This document shows positions 46,564 to 55,758 of a DNA stretch of 64,000 nucleotides, piece after piece. The first letter of the stretch is position 1, and every line of letters starts with the position of its first letter. A program made the translations under genes and the position numbers. The notes beneath the pieces are model-generated. The model was given only the letters and a program-made list of their open reading frames with translations, was not told where the DNA came from and ran no database searches. The stretch is from Bacteroidota bacterium (lineage in GTDB: Bacteria; Bacteroidota; Ignavibacteria; Ignavibacteriales; Ignavibacteriaceae), in assembly GCA_021824145.1 (NCBI GenBank), contig JAKALM010000005.1, positions 62,001-126,000 on the forward strand, given 5' to 3'.

Positions 46564-49317
46564 ATGATAGGTGAAACGATTTTACATTATAAAATATTAG
46601 AGAAACTCGGTGAAGGCGGAATGGGCGAAGTATATAAAGCCCAGGATACAAAACTCGACCGCTTTGTTGCGCTTAAGTTTCTTCCGTCTCAAATGATCGC
46701 AACAGAAGACGAGAAAGCAAGATTCATACAAGAAGCCAAAGCTGCATCCGCAATGAATCATCCGAATGTCTGTACGATTTATTCCATCGAGGAATACAAT
46801 AAGCAGCTTTTCATATCGATGGAATACATAGACGGAATAACTCTGCGGAATAATAAACAGCCTCTTTCTGAAAAAAGGATACTTGATATTGGAGTGCAAG
46901 TTGCTGAAGGGTTAGCGGCTGCTCATGAAAAAGGAATTGTACACAGAGATATAAAACCTGAAAACATTATGATCCGTAAAGATGGAATAGTGCAGATAAT
47001 GGATTTCGGGTTAGCTAAGCTTAGAGAAACCTCCGGCGTTTCAAGATTAACAAAAGCCGGTACTACAATGGGAACGATGGGTTACATGTCGCCCGAACAA
47101 GTACAAGGATTGGATGTAGATCATCGGACAGATATATTTTCTTTAGGAGTAGTTTTATATGAAATGCTCGCTGGCGAATCTCCATTTAAAGGTGTTCATG
47201 AAACTGCAATAATGTATGAGATAGTGAATGTTGATCCGCCGCCAATCTCAACAGTTAAAGAAGGAATTGATCCACAGCTAGATGGAATTATTCTTGAGTG
47301 TCTTGAAAAAGATAAAGATGAAAGGTTCCAGTCCGCAAAGGAACTTGCTAAGAATTTAAGAAAGATTCAGAGAACGTTAACTTCTAGCAGATCAAGCAGA
47401 ATGTACAGCGTTAATTCTCAGATTCTAACTCCAAAAAGCGGGCAAACAACAGTCGTTAATACTCCATCTAAATCTTCTATTGGAGAAATGCAAGTAAAAA
47501 ATTTATTCAAAACTATATTCTATAATCCTAAAATTTTCTGGTCGGCGGCAGCGGTATTATTTATTGCGGTTCTTTTGCTTCTTATCTTTTCCGTATTCAA
47601 TAAAACAAAAGTTGACTTGCAGGAAATTAAAGCGACAATTCTTACTCCGCACGGAATCAATTTAGACAATAGCCTTGGAAGCAACCTATCAATTTCTCCC
47701 GATGGTCAGTATATTTCTTTTGTCGGAGCTGATTCTTCAGGCATTGAAAAATTATGGGTAAGACCAATTAATTCATTAGCCGCAAGACCATTAACAGTTG
47801 CTACAAATGAGGCATATCCGTTCTGGTCTCCAGATAGTAAAACAATAGCTTATTTTGATAAAGGTAAGTTGATGAAAATATCTCTTGATGCTGGAACTTC
47901 GCTTCCGATTTGCGATGCGGCATCGGGCAGAGGCGGTGCGTGGAGTGCTAACGGAACAATTGTCTTTTCTCCAACTCCATCAGGTCCTCTGTATAAAGTT
48001 CCTTCTTCAGGCGGAAAGCCTGAAGAAATTATTAAAACGGATACGTCAATACCAGCTCAGAGTTTAAGATGGGCTTACTTTTTACCAGACGGGAATCATT
48101 TCATTTATTCTACTGAAAATAGTTATACTGGATCAACCCCAACTGACGCTATCTTTATTGCATCTTTGGATAATCTAAAACCTAAAAAACTTATGATTAC
48201 TTCATCCAACTGCCAGTATGCAGATGGATATTTACTTTTTGTAAGACAGTCTATTCTTCTTGCACAAAAATTTGATCCCGGTAAATTAAAGCTTGAAGGA
48301 GAAGCTATGCCGATTGCGGAAAATATTCAGTATTGGGATTCAAGAATCTCCGGAACATTTGCCGTTTCTCAAAACGGAAAGCTGATTTATCTTCAAGGAT
48401 ATCAGAATGACCAAAGCTTGGTATTGCTGGATAAAAATGGAAATGAAATAAAAAAATTATCGGACATGGTTCCATATACTTCTGCACAATTCTCACCGGA
48501 TGGGAATAGAATTGCCTGCGATTTGTACGACCCGAATGAAAAAAAATATGATATTTGGGTCTATGATTTGAATAGAAGTGTTTGGACCAGGCTGACATTC
48601 GACAAAGGAGATATCGTACCCCGGTGGACACTTGACGGTAAGCAGATAACTTACAGCTCAAATAATAACAGCTCCGTTTTCGATGCTTATATAAAAAATG
48701 CCGACGGCTCCAGCGATGCGACACTTATATATAAATCAAACATAACAAAAGTTGTAAGCAGTATATCCAATGACGGCAAATATTTTTTATATATGGGAAT
48801 AGATTACTCTAACAGTACTAGCGGCTTTGATATATTTTTACTGCCTGCACATGGAGATCAAAAGCCTATTCCGATAGCAGCAACTAATTTTAATGAAATT
48901 GGTGCTATTTTTTCACCTAATAATAAATGGATAGTTTATCAGTCTGATGAATCCGGAAAATTTCAAATATATATAATCCCGTTTAATCCGGATAATCCAT
49001 CTAGCAATTCCAGCGGCAAATGGCAAATATCTATTGATGGAGGCACAGACGCAAGATGGATGAACAACGGGAAAAGCATTTATTTCGTTACCCCGGATAA
49101 TAAAATAATGGGTGTAGATATAAATGAAAACGGCTCGTCTATTTCACCGGGAAAACCGTATACTGTTTTTTCTCCAAGCAATTTGAATATCTTAAAACTC
49201 TTCGATATAAACAAAGCCGGTACGGAAATAACTGCAACTATTCCAAATGGGCTAGCCTCTCAGCCCTCTATTACTTTAGTTGAAAACTGGCAGAAAGAAA
49301 TAGATAATAAAAAATGA
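46564..49317 (+). CDS. Membrane Ser/Thr protein kinase with PD40 propeller
   Basis: ATG 46564 gives 917 residues and matches sibling kinases; an upstream TTG at 46510 would add 18 residues coming from the palindrome. TTGGAGATG precedes the start as ribosome-binding site. The kinase domain has LGEGGMGEVYKAQD, VALKF, HRD with Asp129, DFGLAK and MSPEQVQG. A membrane span at about 324-344 is followed by a roughly 570-residue propeller with ISPDGQYISF, WSPDSKTIAYF, FSPDGNRIAC and FSPNNKWIVY blades. It is the partner of the TPR kinase just upstream, mirroring the first kinase pair. Confidence 0.92.
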   Translation: MIGETILHYKILEKLGEGGMGEVYKAQDTKLDRFVALKFLPSQMIATEDEKARFIQEAKAASAMNHPNVCTIYSIEEYNKQLFISMEYIDGITLRNNKQPLSEKRILDIGVQVAEGLAAAHEKGIVHRDIKPENIMIRKDGIVQIMDFGLAKLRETSGVSRLTKAGTTMGTMGYMSPEQVQGLDVDHRTDIFSLGVVLYEMLAGESPFKGVHETAIMYEIVNVDPPPISTVKEGIDPQLDGIILECLEKDKDERFQSAKELAKNLRKIQRTLTSSRSSRMYSVNSQILTPKSGQTTVVNTPSKSSIGEMQVKNLFKTIFYNPKIFWSAAAVLFIAVLLLLIFSVFNKTKVDLQEIKATILTPHGINLDNSLGSNLSISPDGQYISFVGADSSGIEKLWVRPINSLAARPLTVATNEAYPFWSPDSKTIAYFDKGKLMKISLDAGTSLPICDAASGRGGAWSANGTIVFSPTPSGPLYKVPSSGGKPEEIIKTDTSIPAQSLRWAYFLPDGNHFIYSTENSYTGSTPTDAIFIASLDNLKPKKLMITSSNCQYADGYLLFVRQSILLAQKFDPGKLKLEGEAMPIAENIQYWDSRISGTFAVSQNGKLIYLQGYQNDQSLVLLDKNGNEIKKLSDMVPYTSAQFSPDGNRIACDLYDPNEKKYDIWVYDLNRSVWTRLTFDKGDIVPRWTLDGKQITYSSNNNSSVFDAYIKNADGSSDATLIYKSNITKVVSSISNDGKYFLYMGIDYSNSTSGFDIFLLPAHGDQKPIPIAATNFNEIGAIFSPNNKWIVYQSDESGKFQIYIIPFNPDNPSSNSSGKWQISIDGGTDARWMNNGKSIYFVTPDNKIMGVDINENGSSISPGKPYTVFSPSNLNILKLFDINKAGTEITATIPNGLASQPSITLVENWQKEIDNKK

Positions 49318-49481
49318 TGAAATATTACATTTAAGCAGAAGTTCAAAATTGAATTAAAGTAATCAAATTTAGTGTAAGAATTTTAACTTAGATTACGTGC
49401 TTAATAACCTATAAACAATTAACATATTTTATTTATTTTATGTTTATAATTTCTTAAGTATTTCTTGTACTGGAGGCTAAA

Positions 49482-50966
49482 ATGTTAATTAAAGTAGTAT
49501 CAGGTGGATTTAGGAATATTACTCACAGTTTGTCCAAACAAACATCCCAAATATTACAATTCTTTTTAAGTTCACTTCTTATTTTAACAATGTCATATCT
49601 ATATTCTCAGCCATTATATGGATTTGAGTATTTGTACTCAAATAATGATTCTTTGAATGTTAAAGTTGATTCAGTAGCTATTCAAGTTTTAAGAAAAACC
49701 GGTACGCCAAGCGCTTCCATTGCTGTTGTTAAGAATGGGAGAATTTTTTTAGCTAAAGCTTACGGTGATGCAAAATTAAATCCATCGGAAGCAGCAACTC
49801 CGAAAATGCGTTATGCAATAGGATCAATAAGCAAACAGTTTACTGCGGCTTGTATACTTTTGCTTGAGCAAGAAGGTAAACTTTCACTTAACGATCCTAT
49901 CTCAAAATGGCTTCCGAATTTAACTCAAGCGAAAGATGTTACAGTTAAGGAGATACTTTCACACACATCTGGTTATCAAGATTTCTGGCCGCAAGATTAT
50001 GTTCCTCCATTAATGTTAAAATCAATGCCGCCTCAAGAAATATTGAACCGCTGGGCAAAAAAGCCCTTGGATTTTGAACCGGGAACAAAGTGGCAATACA
50101 GCAATACTAATTTTGTAATTGCTGCACAGATTGTTGAGAAAATTTCTGGTAAACCTTTTTTTGAATTTTTGTATGATTATATTCTAAAGCCATTGAATTT
50201 ATCTAGTGCAATAGATTTTGATAAAGGAAAAATGACTAAAGATGATGCTTCAGGATATATGCAATATGGACTTGGCCCACTAAGGCCTGCACCTGAAGAA
50301 GGTGAAGGCTGGATGGCTGGTGCAGGCGAGTTGGCAATGACACCGCAAGATTTAGCTAAATGGGATGTATCTTTAATCGATCAAAGTTTATTAAGTCATA
50401 ATTCATACAAGCAGCTTGAGACTGAAGTCCTTTTAAAAAATGGTGTTGGTACTCATTACGGATTAGGTGTTCAAGTTGGGATGATGAATGGACATAGATT
50501 GATATCTCATAGTGGCGAAGTTTCTGGTTTTACAGCTGATAATTTGGTTTTTCCGGATGATAGTGCTGCTATAGTTGTTTTAACAAATCAAGATGCATCG
50601 CCAGCGGCGGGTGCAATTGCTAATGAAATATCAAAATTGCTCTTTAATACACAAGATGCTCAAACGGAAATGCGAACTGAGCAAGCTCGTAAAATATTTG
50701 AAGGACTTCAGCAAGGTACAATTGATAGATTTCAATTTACTGACGATGCGAATTTTTATTTTAGTGAACAAGCTCTAAATGATTTCAAATCTAGTTTAGA
50801 TTCTCTTGGTGAACTTAAAGTTTTTGTGCAAACAGGTCAACAAATGCGCGGAGGGATGCTTGAACGGTCATTTAGGGTTGTTACACCAAAAAAGAATTTA
50901 AGAGTATGGACATATCAAATGCCAGATGGCAAATTAGAACAATATCAGATAGCTGCTCAACCATAA
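49482..50966 (+). CDS. Class C beta-lactamase-like serine hydrolase
   Basis: The 494-residue protein has a signal peptide (hydrophobic ILQFFLSSLLILTMSYLY, cleaved about residue 44). The beta-lactamase/DD-peptidase domain has the nucleophile Ser in GSISKQFT (SxxK), Tyr in YSNTNF (YxN) and HSGEVSG (HxG in place of KTG). A C-terminal 100-residue beta domain follows. Members include esterases, D-peptidases and penicillin-binding-like hydrolases; a true antibiotic resistance role should not be assumed. CTGGAGGCT is a good ribosome-binding site before the ATG. It is a separate gene within the signalling region. Confidence 0.88.
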   Translation: MLIKVVSGGFRNITHSLSKQTSQILQFFLSSLLILTMSYLYSQPLYGFEYLYSNNDSLNVKVDSVAIQVLRKTGTPSASIAVVKNGRIFLAKAYGDAKLNPSEAATPKMRYAIGSISKQFTAACILLLEQEGKLSLNDPISKWLPNLTQAKDVTVKEILSHTSGYQDFWPQDYVPPLMLKSMPPQEILNRWAKKPLDFEPGTKWQYSNTNFVIAAQIVEKISGKPFFEFLYDYILKPLNLSSAIDFDKGKMTKDDASGYMQYGLGPLRPAPEEGEGWMAGAGELAMTPQDLAKWDVSLIDQSLLSHNSYKQLETEVLLKNGVGTHYGLGVQVGMMNGHRLISHSGEVSGFTADNLVFPDDSAAIVVLTNQDASPAAGAIANEISKLLFNTQDAQTEMRTEQARKIFEGLQQGTIDRFQFTDDANFYFSEQALNDFKSSLDSLGELKVFVQTGQQMRGGMLERSFRVVTPKKNLRVWTYQMPDGKLEQYQIAAQP

Positions 50967-51110
50967 CTATTTTATAGAAATGATGATATAGTTTCTGAAT
51001 TTAATAATTTAAATTGTTCCTTTACTTTAAGATCTTATGAGAAATTTAGAACAAATTATGAAAAGTAAAGGAGAGAATTGAAAAATTTATTATCATCAAA
51101 TCATATTGAT

Positions 51111-51127
51111 TGATAAATTATTTATCA
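51111..51127. promoter_or_regulatory. Palindromic possible operator
   Basis: TGATAAA and TTTATCA are perfect inverted arms separated by TTA. It lies about 130 bp upstream of a sigma-54-like promoter, the distance expected for an enhancer site of a bound activator. AT-rich palindromes can also occur by chance. Confidence 0.4.
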
Positions 51128-51238
51128 GTTATATATTGGTATTTGTATTAATTGAAATATTCTGTTAAATAATTTATCAAAATATTTTTTTAAGCCAATA
51201 AAATCTTTTTATCTCTTCTAAAACCATAATTAAATTGC

Positions 51239-51254
51239 TGGCATTTTAGTTGTT
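51239..51254 (+). promoter_or_regulatory. Sigma-54-like -24/-12 promoter
   Basis: TGGCAT, five bases, then TTGTT matches the sigma-54 consensus TGGCAC-N5-TTGCW with the right spacing and the invariant GG. It differs at the last base of the -24 box and the C of the -12 box. The next bases CTATTAT match those after a better site at 56487. Confidence 0.5.
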
Positions 51255-51282
51255 CTATTATTGACAACATATGGAGGGTAAA

Positions 51283-52278
51283 ATGCTTAAGCGAATATTA
51301 TTAATTGATGATGATTTATCAATAAGAAGATCATTATCATTAAGTCTAAATCAACTCGGCTATGATGTAGAACCATGTGATAGCGGAATTACAGCATTAA
51401 ATAAGCTTGATCTTTACGAAAAGAATTCAATCAAAATTGATTCTATAGTTGTAGACATAAATCTACCCGATATAAACGGAGTTAAGCTTGGAAAAATCAT
51501 CAAGTCAAAATATCCTAATAAAAATATGATGTACATAACTGGATATGCAGATAATATGGAATTCCCTGACATTGAAGATATAAAAGAAATTGGTTTGCTT
51601 GAAAAACCTTTCACTGCTGATGATCTAATTTCAGAAATAAACAAACTAATTAATAAACATGCTGCTGAAGCAAAACCAGAAATTGAGGAAAAGAAAGAAC
51701 TGAAACCTGCATCAGCATATATTATAATTAAAGTAAAAAACAGCGATGATTTATTTCCCTTATACAGACGATTATATTTTATGGATAATGTTGTTTATTG
51801 CGACGCAACGAGAGGCGGTATTGATATATTTCTGTTACTTCAATCAGATTCAAATGAAAAGTGCTTTGAATTTTATGAAAAGGAAATCAAGAATTTGAAT
51901 GAAATGCAAGAGACAAAATATCTTAGTATAAGTGAACCAGTATTAAATGATAATATAAGAGAAATCATTCAAACGGCGGGAATTACTTTATTTGAAGATA
52001 TGCCAGGAATGAGCAAAGTGAGAGACGGGAAAAAGTCAGTTTATTCATACGTTATGCTTGATGTTGAAAGAGAAAAGCTTGATAAAATTTATCCAATTTT
52101 AAGATTAACCGAAAATATCCTTTATTGTGATTTCATTGAAGGAAATTATAATTTGATTTTGATGGTTTATGGAACTCAATTTGACGAGATAACTAAAATT
52201 ATACAAAACAAAATCATTCGTTTAGAAGGGATTAATAAAATAAAAGTATATCCAGTAGTAAATATTTTTGAAATGTAA
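51283..52278 (+). CDS. Receiver domain fused to two Lrp/AsnC-like sensor domains
   Basis: Starting at ATG 51283 (GGAGGG six bases upstream; ATG 51271 sits on that site) gives 331 residues. The receiver covers 1 to about 120 with IDDD at 8-11, phospho-acceptor Asp58 in VVDINLPDING and Lys in LLEKPFT. After a Glu/Lys-rich linker come two related alpha+beta segments at about 144-222 (SAYIIIKVKNSDDLF, LFPLYRRLYFMDNVVYCDAT, GGIDIFLLL) and 254-328 (YSYVMLDVEREKLDK, ILRLTENILYCDFIEG, YNLILMV). Their strand-helix-strand-strand pattern recalls the Lrp/AsnC ligand-binding (RAM) fold. There is no DNA-binding domain. The histidine kinase gene follows 105 bp later. Confidence 0.8.
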   Translation: MLKRILLIDDDLSIRRSLSLSLNQLGYDVEPCDSGITALNKLDLYEKNSIKIDSIVVDINLPDINGVKLGKIIKSKYPNKNMMYITGYADNMEFPDIEDIKEIGLLEKPFTADDLISEINKLINKHAAEAKPEIEEKKELKPASAYIIIKVKNSDDLFPLYRRLYFMDNVVYCDATRGGIDIFLLLQSDSNEKCFEFYEKEIKNLNEMQETKYLSISEPVLNDNIREIIQTAGITLFEDMPGMSKVRDGKKSVYSYVMLDVEREKLDKIYPILRLTENILYCDFIEGNYNLILMVYGTQFDEITKIIQNKIIRLEGINKIKVYPVVNIFEM

Positions 52279-52383
52279 TTTTTTATTTCACTCAAAGATT
52301 TCTATTCAATACTTTTTTATATGTTATAATTATTTGGGAGAATTATTATATTACAGCTGTGAATATCAAAATGGGGTAACTTC

Positions 52384-54276
52384 ATGGTTTCAAAAAATGC
52401 TTTACGGCTAGTTAATGATTTACTTGATAACATTGCTATTGTAGACAGCAAATTAAATCTTATCCTTGAAGGCAAATCATTAAAACATATTTTGCAGAAC
52501 CAAAATATAAATTTAGAGCTATTAAAATTTATTGACCAGCCTTGCCAAGATGAATTAAAAATATTGATCAAGTCATTTGAATCTTCAAAGGAAAATAATC
52601 TTCCCTTAGAAATAAAATTGCCTAGAATAAAAGATGATCTTATAATACTTCCAACTGCTGACGGAAATTTTTTCTTCGGAATAAAAAATAAAATTATTTG
52701 GATTTCTCAAATTGAAATTGATCTGAAAGGACGGGTTAAAGAACTTGAGTGTTTATATAATATCAGTAAAGTTGCTGATGTATCTAATACCTTGGAAGAA
52801 TTTTTAACTAATTGCACAGATATAATTGAAGAAGGCTTTCAACATCCAGATGAAACAATAGTAAATATAGAATTGGGGAATAAAGTTTATGGTAAGACTA
52901 GCGTATCTCCTCATGAAGTTACAGATTTATTGTCTGATAATATTATGCTTGAAGGAAATGAATTTGGCAAAATAAAAGTTTACAGAATGAAAGGGGCGGC
53001 GTTTTTAACTGAAGAAGAAAATTTGCTTCATGAAATTGCTATAAAAATTTCCAATATTATTGATAAAGATGAGAAGACAAAAAATCTTAAGAAGCAGCAA
53101 AAAATACTTAAATCAAAAAATGAAGCTTTGTTAAAAATGACTGAGGAATGTTACAAAAAAAGAGAAGAACTAAATACTTTCTTTACAGCAATTGCAGACA
53201 AAATTGTTGTAATAGATAAAAATTTTAATATTATAATGTCAAACAAAAATGAAATTGGAAACTCTGGAAAATGTTATGAAAAGCTTTTTAATGTTGATAG
53301 ACCATGTGAGAATTGCGCGGCATCCGAAGTTTTTAATACAGCAACGGATTCTGTTAAAGCAAAAGAATTAAATGAAAAATATTTTACTTTAAGAGCACAT
53401 CCAATTAAAGGTACGGATGGTAAAGTAGATAGAGTTCTAGAAGTTTGCCATGATATTACTGAACAAAAGAGAATGGAAAGTCAGTTAATTCAATCTTATA
53501 AACTTGCTTCACTTGGAAAATTAGTTGCAGGAGTTGCGCATGAAATTAACAATCCCAATACTTTTATCCTTGGTAATTTAAAAATCCTTCAGGAATCATT
53601 AACGGATATATTTCCTATCCTTGATAAATATTACCAAGAAAATAAGGAGCTTAAAATTGCAAGATTGAATTATGAATTATTTAAAGACAACATTACTGTG
53701 CTTGTAAATGACATGATAATTGGAGCTAATCGCACCAAAAAAATTGTTGCCGATCTAAGAAATTTTGCAAAGAAAGATGAAGGAGCATTAATAGATTCAG
53801 TAGATTTGAATGAATTGATAAAAAATAATTTGAATCTTACAAGCAAGCAAATAAAGAAACATGCCCAACTAGAAATTGAACTAAATGAAAATGTTCCTAA
53901 ATTTTTGGGTAATATCAATAAACTTGAACAAGCGTTTTTTAATCTTGTAATGAATGCTTCTGAAGCTATTGAAACTGACTATGGCTTAATTAAAATTAAA
54001 ACCGATTATGATTTTAAAAAGCACGAGGTTATTTTAATTATTTCCGACAATGGTTGCGGAATGGATGAGAATTTAATAAAAAATATTTTTGACCCTTTCT
54101 TCACAACAAAAAGAGAAAAAGGCGGAATAGGTTTAGGGCTATCAATAACTTATGGAATTATAAAAGATCATAACGGCAAAATTGAAGTTAATTCAAAATT
54201 AGGCGAAGGGACAACGTTCATTATTACTATTCCAGTAAAGGATGAAGTCGATGCCCAAAATATTAGCGATAGATGA
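52384..54276 (+). CDS. Cytoplasmic GAF-PAS histidine kinase with PAS cysteine cluster
   Basis: The 630-residue protein has no membrane span. A GAF-like region covers about residues 120-222, a coiled coil follows, then a PAS domain (about 262-360) with Cys297 in KCYEKLFN and Cys308/Cys311 in RPCENC. This CY...PCxxC pattern is frequent in PAS domains of anaerobe kinases and might bind heme, metal or act as a redox switch. HisKA has His386 in AGVAHEINNPN, and the HATPase has MNASEAI, ISDNGCGMD and GIGLGLSI. Its 3' end overlaps the sigma-54 regulator gene, so the two form a pair. Confidence 0.9.
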   Translation: MVSKNALRLVNDLLDNIAIVDSKLNLILEGKSLKHILQNQNINLELLKFIDQPCQDELKILIKSFESSKENNLPLEIKLPRIKDDLIILPTADGNFFFGIKNKIIWISQIEIDLKGRVKELECLYNISKVADVSNTLEEFLTNCTDIIEEGFQHPDETIVNIELGNKVYGKTSVSPHEVTDLLSDNIMLEGNEFGKIKVYRMKGAAFLTEEENLLHEIAIKISNIIDKDEKTKNLKKQQKILKSKNEALLKMTEECYKKREELNTFFTAIADKIVVIDKNFNIIMSNKNEIGNSGKCYEKLFNVDRPCENCAASEVFNTATDSVKAKELNEKYFTLRAHPIKGTDGKVDRVLEVCHDITEQKRMESQLIQSYKLASLGKLVAGVAHEINNPNTFILGNLKILQESLTDIFPILDKYYQENKELKIARLNYELFKDNITVLVNDMIIGANRTKKIVADLRNFAKKDEGALIDSVDLNELIKNNLNLTSKQIKKHAQLEIELNENVPKFLGNINKLEQAFFNLVMNASEAIETDYGLIKIKTDYDFKKHEVILIISDNGCGMDENLIKNIFDPFFTTKREKGGIGLGLSITYGIIKDHNGKIEVNSKLGEGTTFIITIPVKDEVDAQNISDR

Positions 54277-55618
54277 TAATCAAGCTGTACTCAATTTTCT
54301 GAAAATATTAATTCTTCAAAAGAATAAATACGATATTGATATTCTTCAGGATAGCACGCAAGCTTATGATTTAATTAAAAATAATCTGTACGATGTGCTG
54401 ATTTTAGATATGGACATGCCTAATGTTACCGGATTAGATATTCTAAAATTTATTGGCAGTAACAACATAAATGTCAGGACTATTGTTCTTACCGGAGTTG
54501 AAGATATTGATTTAGCTATTTCCGCAATGAAACTTGGAACATACGATTATTTGTTGAAACCGGTTGATGAAAATCTGTTATTTAAAACAATTGATGCGGC
54601 AATTGAACAGAATGAGATTCATAAGAAAAAGAATTATAATCTTCAAAAATTATCTCTAGAAAAGCTTGAACATAAAGAAATATTTAAAGATATAATTACA
54701 AATGACGAAAATATGCTTAAAATATTTCATTTAGTTGAAGTGTTCGCACAGACTGATAACAGCATTTTAATATGGGGTGAAAGCGGTACAGGCAAAGAAT
54801 TAATTGCAAGAGCTATACATCAAATTAGCAGCAGGCGGGATAAAAAATTTATTGCAGTAAATGCTGGTACTTTTGCACAAGAATTATTTTCATCCGAATT
54901 TTTTGGTTATGAAAAAGGAGCATTTACAGGGGCATTAAAAGATAAATCGGGATTTTTAGAAGAAGCGGAAGGTGGTATCCTATTTCTCGATGAAATTGGT
55001 GAACTGCCATTATCAATACAAGTAAAACTTTTAAGAGTTCTACAAGATGAAGAATTTTATAGGCTTGGCTCCACAAAAAAATTAAAAGCTGATGTTAGAA
55101 TTATTGCGGCAACAAATAAAAATTTATTTGATGAAATTATTAAAGGGAGTTTCAGGAAGGATTTATTTTTTAGATTAAATATTAATTCTATAAGCCTTCC
55201 GCCGCTGCGCGATAGAAAGGGCGATATCGAGCTTCTTTCTAATTATTTCCTTAATAAGTTTAATCAAAAATATGGGAAGAAGATTGAAAAAATTTCTGAA
55301 CTAGTATTGAAGTGCCTAAAATCTTATTCGTTTCCTGGAAATGTTCGCGAATTGATGAATATTATAAACAGTGCAATAATAATTGAATCAACTAATTCAC
55401 TTACAAAAAAATCATTACCAAGTTATTTTTTGCAAATTGAAAATGTAGAAACACAAGAGGAGGAAATTCCGCAATCATTAGAGGAAATTGAAAAATTACA
55501 TATTATAAAAGTTTTAAAATTTGCCCATAATAACCATTCAAAAGCTGCTTCGATACTTGGCATTTCGAGAGTAAATCTTCTTGCAAAGATTAAGAAATAC
55601 AATCTTAATAATTTTTAA
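54251..55618 (+). CDS. Sigma-54-dependent response regulator (NtrC family)
   Basis: ATG 54251 is preferred (AAAGGA eight bases upstream) over ATG 54242; the protein is 455 residues. The receiver has Asp53 in LDMDMPNVTG. The AAA+ domain shows Walker A GESGTGKE (176-183), the sigma-54-contacting GAFTGA loop (223-228), Walker B GGILFLDEIG, and sensor Arg-rich ADVRIIAATN. A Fis-type HTH (SKAASILGISRVNLLAKI) ends the protein. It activates sigma-54 promoters after phosphorylation, most likely by the overlapping kinase. Two sigma-54-like sites in the window are candidate targets. Confidence 0.95.
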   Translation: MPKILAIDDNQAVLNFLKILILQKNKYDIDILQDSTQAYDLIKNNLYDVLILDMDMPNVTGLDILKFIGSNNINVRTIVLTGVEDIDLAISAMKLGTYDYLLKPVDENLLFKTIDAAIEQNEIHKKKNYNLQKLSLEKLEHKEIFKDIITNDENMLKIFHLVEVFAQTDNSILIWGESGTGKELIARAIHQISSRRDKKFIAVNAGTFAQELFSSEFFGYEKGAFTGALKDKSGFLEEAEGGILFLDEIGELPLSIQVKLLRVLQDEEFYRLGSTKKLKADVRIIAATNKNLFDEIIKGSFRKDLFFRLNINSISLPPLRDRKGDIELLSNYFLNKFNQKYGKKIEKISELVLKCLKSYSFPGNVRELMNIINSAIIIESTNSLTKKSLPSYFLQIENVETQEEEIPQSLEEIEKLHIIKVLKFAHNNHSKAASILGISRVNLLAKIKKYNLNNF

Positions 55619-55758
55619 TTTTATAGAAAAATTAGTTAGTATGATAGGAAGTGTTTTGGAACAAAAGTGAAAAGTAATAATCCAAATTAATAGTTATATA
55701 ACTTTGTAATGATTAATTTTTAATAAAATTTACAAATTAAAATTTAAAAAGATAAATT

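Larger units (their letters stand above)
50967..51282. other. 316-bp intergenic region with palindrome and sigma-54-like site
   Basis: No coding sequence is evident. It holds the 17-bp palindrome at 51111-51127 and the sigma-54-like promoter at 51239-51254, both upstream of the receiver-Lrp-like gene. Confidence 0.6.

Noticed and set aside
48305-48724. 139-codon leftward frame inside the PD40 kinase gene
   Set aside because: Antisense to a propeller with clear PD40 motifs; no start signal and a Ser/His/Arg-heavy composition.
29559-49317. Recent horizontal transfer of the kinase island
   Set aside because: Base composition looks slightly richer in G+C in the kinases, but no integrase, tRNA junction or direct repeats bound the region.
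49482-50966. Antibiotic-resistance beta-lactamase
   Set aside because: It has HSG in place of KTG and an additional C-terminal domain; many such proteins are esterases or peptidases.
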